Positions 60,516 through 64,000 of a stretch of DNA of 64,000 nt are shown piece after piece. Position numbers and translations under genes: made by a program. Numbering within the stretch: the stretch's first letter is position 1; the number at the start of each line of letters is the position of its first letter. Source of the stretch: [Clostridium] saccharolyticum WM1 (GTDB taxonomy: Bacteria; Bacillota; Clostridia; Lachnospirales; Lachnospiraceae). The notes under the pieces are model-generated. The model did no database searches, was not told where the DNA came from, and saw only the letters and a list, made by a program, of their open reading frames with translations. The stretch covers positions 3,992,501 to 4,056,500 of the forward strand of contig NC_014376.1 in the NCBI RefSeq assembly GCF_000144625.1, given 5' to 3'.

Positions 60516-61280
60516 TCAGCAGACATGGGAAACCAGAGAAAGGATCTCCGGCTCCCCCTCCGTGATCAATACGGTATTTTCGTAATGGGCGGAAAGGTTT
60601 CCATCCTCTGTTACCACGGTCCAATCATCATCAAGCCATGCCACCTCTGGCGTCCCCCCATTGATCATAGGTTCGATGGCCAGGGTCATTCCCGGCTTTA
60701 ATTTGATTCCCCGTCTCTTCCGTGCAAAATTAGGCACCTCAGGCTCCTCATGGAGATGAGAGCCGATTCCATGACCTACCAGATCCCGTACAACTCCAAA
60801 CCCAAATTGTTCCGCATATTTCTGGATTGCAGAAGATATATCATTCAGATGATTGCCAGATTTTGCAAATTTAATCCCTTCAAAGAAACATTGTCTTGTC
60901 ACTTCTATGAGCTGCCCTGCGAAAGGAGTGATCTCCCCGATCCCGTAAGTCCTTGCCGCATCGGAATGGTATCCTTTGTAAATAACCCCGGCATCCAGAC
61001 TTACGATATCGCCATCCATGAGAACCCGCTTCTTGCTTGGAATCCCATGGACCACTTCATCATTAACGGAGACACAGATGGAGGCAGGATAACCGTTATA
61101 ATGAAGGAAAGAGGGCGTACAGCCGTAGCTCCTTATGATTTCTTCTCCCAGATGATCGATATCCCAGGTTGTCATTCCCGGTTTCAAGGCTTTTGAAAGT
61201 TCTTCGTGTGTTTTACAAAGAATCTTTCCAGCCTCTCTCATAAGTTCTATCTCTCTTGCAGATTTAATCGTAACTGACAT
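60516..61280 (-). CDS. map: Methionine aminopeptidase, type I
   Basis: A 254-residue enzyme that removes N-terminal methionine. Metal ligands are visible in SLDAGVIYKGYHSDAART (two Asp near 97 and 108), GHGIGSHLHEEP (His near 171), and the final Glu residues in TLAIEPM and TEDGNLSAHYENT. AGGAG lies 8 bases before the ATG at 61280, and adk ends 3 bp upstream. Confidence 0.97.
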   Translation of the reverse strand: MSVTIKSAREIELMREAGKILCKTHEELSKALKPGMTTWDIDHLGEEIIRSYGCTPSFLHYNGYPASICVSVNDEVVHGIPSKKRVLMDGDIVSLDAGVIYKGYHSDAARTYGIGEITPFAGQLIEVTRQCFFEGIKFAKSGNHLNDISSAIQKYAEQFGFGVVRDLVGHGIGSHLHEEPEVPNFARKRRGIKLKPGMTLAIEPMINGGTPEVAWLDDDWTVVTEDGNLSAHYENTVLITEGEPEILSLVSHVC

Positions 61281-61283
61281 AAA

Positions 61284-61928
61284 CTATGCTCCTAAAAGGT
61301 CAGCGATGTCCGAGAACACCTTATTTAATTCCTGTGTTCCATCGATATTCACAAGCACACCTGCTTCCTTATAATAATCGATCAGAGGCTTTGTCTGATC
61401 ATGGTATACCGACAAACGCTTTTTAACGGTTTCCGGCTTATCATCATTCCGCAGGACTAGGCCTGCCCCGCATACGTCACATACATCGGGAACTCTGCTT
61501 GGATTATACACAATGTGGTATGTAGCCCCGCAGGCAATACAGGCACGGCGGCCCGCCATTCTGTCTATAATCTTCTCATCCGGCACATCCACATTAATCG
61601 CAAAGTCAATCTTCTGTTCCATCTCAGAAAGGGCCTTTTTAAGGCTTTCCGCCTGAGGAATAGTCCTTGGGAAACCATCCAGTACGTATCCCTTTGCACA
61701 GTCACCTTTCCGGATACGGTCCATGAGCATTCCAATGGTCAGTTCATCGGGCACAAGTGCACCCTGATCCATGTATTCCTTTGCCTTCCTGCCTAACTCT
61801 GTTCCCTCTTTTATATTGGAGCGGAAAATATCTCCGGTAGAAATATGGGGAATCTGATACTTTTCAGCAATCTTTTTTGCCTGGGTGCCTTTTCCGGCAC
61901 CAGGAGCACCTAACATGATAATTCTCAT
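61284..61928 (-). CDS. adk: Adenylate kinase
   Basis: A 214-residue kinase with the P-loop GAPGAGKGTQ at 7-16 and a zinc-binding LID with four cysteines (CIACG...CDVCG, near 130-153), the long Gram-positive form. It balances ATP, ADP and AMP. It follows secY in the usual order, after an 84-base gap with a hairpin. Confidence 0.99.
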   Translation of the reverse strand: MRIIMLGAPGAGKGTQAKKIAEKYQIPHISTGDIFRSNIKEGTELGRKAKEYMDQGALVPDELTIGMLMDRIRKGDCAKGYVLDGFPRTIPQAESLKKALSEMEQKIDFAINVDVPDEKIIDRMAGRRACIACGATYHIVYNPSRVPDVCDVCGAGLVLRNDDKPETVKKRLSVYHDQTKPLIDYYKEAGVLVNIDGTQELNKVFSDIADLLGA

Positions 61929-61969
61929 AGACAGTCCCTCCCTCTAAACATAAGGTTAAATAACACAAA

Positions 61970-62006
61970 TTCCAAGAAAAACACGCCGCGCGTGTTTCTC
62001 TTGGTT
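61970..62006 (-). promoter_or_regulatory. Hairpin between secY and adk
   Basis: Minus strand: CCAAGAGAAACACG pairs with CGTGTTTTTCTTGG (about 61972-62004) around CGCGG. It is followed by AATTTG, not a long T-run, so it may be a partial terminator or processing site adjusting adk and map levels. Confidence 0.6.
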
Positions 62007-62012
62007 TGTCCT

Positions 62013-63335
62013 CTAATCGTTTAAAAAGCCTTTATAATAACGCACAAGCATCTGAGATTCAATCGCTTTTAATGTCTCTAAGACTACGCTGACGATGATG
62101 ATCAAGGATGTTCCTCCAAAGGATAAATGGCTTACACTGAATAGACCAGAGACCATGATCGGAATGATACAAATAATCGTCAAGCCGCATGCGCCTATAA
62201 ACACGATATAATTTAAAATTGAATTAAGATAATCGCTGGTGGGTTTACCTGGACGGATACCAGGGATAAAACCGCCCGACTTCTTCATGTTATTCGCAAC
62301 TTCAAGCGGGTTAAAGGTAATTGATGTATAGAAATAAGCGAACACGATGATAAGAGCCACGTAGACCAGCAGACCAATGGAGTACACCGGCCTTTCCGGC
62401 TTGAACCAGCTGGAAGAATTCAACGCCATTAAAATGTGGCCTCCAATGCTGTTGTAGTTGATTTTAGCCCCAAAGAACTGGGAGATCACCACTGGGAACG
62501 ACATAATGGAGGAAGCGAAGATTACCGGGATAACGCCGGCTGTATTCACCTTTAACGGGATATTGGAGGCTTGGCCGCCGACCATCTTCCGTCCCTGCAT
62601 CTTTTTGGAATACTGTACGGGAATTCTTCTTTCGCCATCCTGAAGAATGATGACAAATACTACAATTGCTATGATAACAGCAAGAATGATAATGGCTGCT
62701 ACGGCTGCTACGGCAACCGATTTTCCAGACATAAATCTGGTATATAGGGTTGACGCATCAGACGGGAAGCTGGAAATGATGTTAAATGACAGGACCATGG
62801 AAATACCATTGCCCACGCCCTTTTCCGTAATCCGCTCACCGATCCACATCAGAAGAGCACTACCTGCCGTCATCGTTGCAACTGCAATAATAACGCTCAT
62901 AGCATTAAATTCTTTTAACAGACCTTGGCCGCCGAATCCGACCGCCATGGCGACGGATTCGATTAAAGCCAGACCAACTGTTACGTAACGGGTGTATTCT
63001 GCAATCTTTTTTCTTCCATCTTCTCCATCCCGCTGCATTTCCTCAAGCTTTGGAATCGCAATGGTTAAAAGCTGCATGATGATGGAAGATGTGATGTAAG
63101 GGGTAATGCTCAGGGCGAACACGGACATGTTGGTAAAGGAGCTGCCTGTCATGGCGTTGAAAAATCCAAACGCATCGTTGTTCTGCTGAGCAAAAAAATC
63201 TTTAAAAAAGCTTGTTTCAACTCCTGGAATCGGCAGCTGTGAGCCGATTCTGGTAACCACCAGCATCAGGAACGTAAAGATAAGTTTCTTTCTTAAGTCC
63301 TTGATCTTGAATGCATTACGGAGTGTTTTTAACAT
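62013..63335 (-). CDS. secY: Protein translocase subunit SecY
   Basis: A 440-residue ten-helix membrane protein forming the Sec channel. Conserved parts include GSQLPIPGV in the first periplasmic region, the plug helix after it, and the cytosolic GGFIPGIRPGKPT loop (near 365-378) between helices 8 and 9. Length is normal. The start is one base after the rplO stop (63337). Confidence 0.99.
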   Translation of the reverse strand: MLKTLRNAFKIKDLRKKLIFTFLMLVVTRIGSQLPIPGVETSFFKDFFAQQNNDAFGFFNAMTGSSFTNMSVFALSITPYITSSIIMQLLTIAIPKLEEMQRDGEDGRKKIAEYTRYVTVGLALIESVAMAVGFGGQGLLKEFNAMSVIIAVATMTAGSALLMWIGERITEKGVGNGISMVLSFNIISSFPSDASTLYTRFMSGKSVAVAAVAAIIILAVIIAIVVFVIILQDGERRIPVQYSKKMQGRKMVGGQASNIPLKVNTAGVIPVIFASSIMSFPVVISQFFGAKINYNSIGGHILMALNSSSWFKPERPVYSIGLLVYVALIIVFAYFYTSITFNPLEVANNMKKSGGFIPGIRPGKPTSDYLNSILNYIVFIGACGLTIICIIPIMVSGLFSVSHLSFGGTSLIIIVSVVLETLKAIESQMLVRYYKGFLND

Positions 63336-63336
63336 A

Positions 63337-63777
63337 TTAGATCACCTCGCAGGTTCCACCTAAAGCCTCGATTTTGGTTTTTGCGCCTTCGCTGAAAGCA
63401 TCTACCTTTACTGTAAGCTTTTTGGTTAATTCTCCATTTCCAAGGATCTTAACACCGTCACGCGGATTTTTAACAATGCCGCTCTCTAATAAAGTCTCAA
63501 CAGTAACAACTGTACCGTTATCAAAGCACTCCAAAGCATTTACATTGATACCGATAATTGTTTTAGTATTTCTATTGGTAAAGCCCCTCTTAGGAATACG
63601 TCTGTATAAAGGCATCTGACCACCTTCAAAACCTGGTCTGGTTGCACCGGAACGTGCCTTCTGTCCCTTATGACCCTTACCTGCTGTCTTACCGTTACCT
63701 GAACCATGACCGCGGCCTCTTCTGAAGTTGTCGCTGTGTTTGGAACCTAACGCAGGCTGTAAATTTGATAAATCCAT
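63337..63777 (-). CDS. rplO: 50S ribosomal protein L15
   Basis: A 146-residue L15 with the glycine/arginine-rich N-terminal [21 protein letters not shown] segment. I take the ATG at 63777, with AAGGAGG 8 bases upstream; a GTG three codons earlier would lie within that ribosome binding site. Confidence 0.99.
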   Translation of the reverse strand: MDLSNLQPALGSKHSDNFRRGRGHGSGNGKTAGKGHKGQKARSGATRPGFEGGQMPLYRRIPKRGFTNRNTKTIIGINVNALECFDNGTVVTVETLLESGIVKNPRDGVKILGNGELTKKLTVKVDAFSEGAKTKIEALGGTCEVI

Positions 63778-63803
63778 CGCTTGCACCTCCTTACTGTATT
63801 CTC

Positions 63804-63986
63804 TTAAATCTCTTCAACTTTTACTAAATGACGCACGTTGGCAATCATGCCTCTGACTGCGCCATTATCCGGCATTTCAACTGTCTTATGAAGCTTCTTT
63901 AAGCCTAATGCTTCAACGGTTGCTTTATGCTTCGGAACTGCGCCGATCGGGGATTTCACCAATGTGATTTTTAATTTATCTGCCAT
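63804..63986 (-). CDS. rpmD: 50S ribosomal protein L30
   Basis: A 60-residue L30 with [20 protein letters not shown] and the terminal [20 protein letters not shown] lies just upstream at 63993-63999, so the gene is complete. It is the first gene in the window in reading order; the rest of the spc operon lies beyond 64000. Confidence 0.98.
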   Translation of the reverse strand: MADKLKITLVKSPIGAVPKHKATVEALGLKKLHKTVEMPDNGAVRGMIANVRHLVKVEEI

Positions 63987-64000
63987 TTTCCTATCCTCCT

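Overview
The window is Firmicute DNA, most likely from the Lachnospiraceae (Clostridium cluster XIVa). The support is the gene order of the ribosomal block (rpmD-rplO-secY-adk-map-KOW-infA-rpmJ-rpsM-rpsK-rpsD-rpoA-rplQ, then ecfA1-ecfA2-ecfT-truA-rplM-rpsI), strong AGGAGG ribosome binding sites, canonical TTGACA/TATAAT promoters, and cell-wall-binding repeat proteins. Every gene I accept is on the minus strand, so the biological reading order runs from 64000 down to 1.

Host chromosome (about 48542-64000): the end of the spc/alpha ribosomal operon with adk, map and infA, rpoA and rplQ; two adjacent secreted cell-wall-binding repeat proteins; an ECF vitamin-transporter energizing module; truA with a C-terminal extension; and rplM-rpsI. 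Promoters upstream of rplM, rpmJ, ecfA1 and the cell-wall protein pair are readable.

Integrative and conjugative element (about 48541 to beyond position 1): the last codons of rpsI abut a Tn1549-like ICE. From its rpsI end it carries an antirepressor, a replication initiator with five 15-bp-spaced iteron-like sites in its own reading frame, a DnaC-like loader, ParB with a perfect 27-bp palindrome in its gene, and small accessory proteins. The transfer machine follows: PcfB, VirD4 coupling ATPase, two identical Maff2 proteins plus a 32-residue relative-sized peptide, VirB6, PrgI, VirB4, an NlpC/P60 hydrolase, DUF4315 and DUF4366. Then come a TetR/membrane-protein cargo pair, topoisomerase III, accessory proteins, a 2455-residue methylase-helicase, MobC and a MOBP relaxase. 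Several of these genes are preceded by hairpin plus T-tract leaders that share a TTACATAG motif, which looks like element-wide attenuation. No integrase is in view; it should lie beyond position 1.

Defence cargo (1 to about 17.7 kb): a macro-domain/HTH-like fusion with a VWA protein, then a complete type 1 BREX operon (small HTH regulator, brxA, brxB, brxC, pglX, pglZ, brxL). A three-gene DUF3990/unknown/DUF3791 cassette (ADP-ribosyltransferase-like) is embedded between pglX and pglZ. Only 27 bp after brxL begins a SLATT two-transmembrane effector gene followed by a CD-NTase gene cut by the window edge, i.e. a short CBASS-like module placed as the tail of the BREX operon. A cluster of three perfect palindromes, resembling a transfer origin, separates the macro/VWA unit from the BREX promoter.
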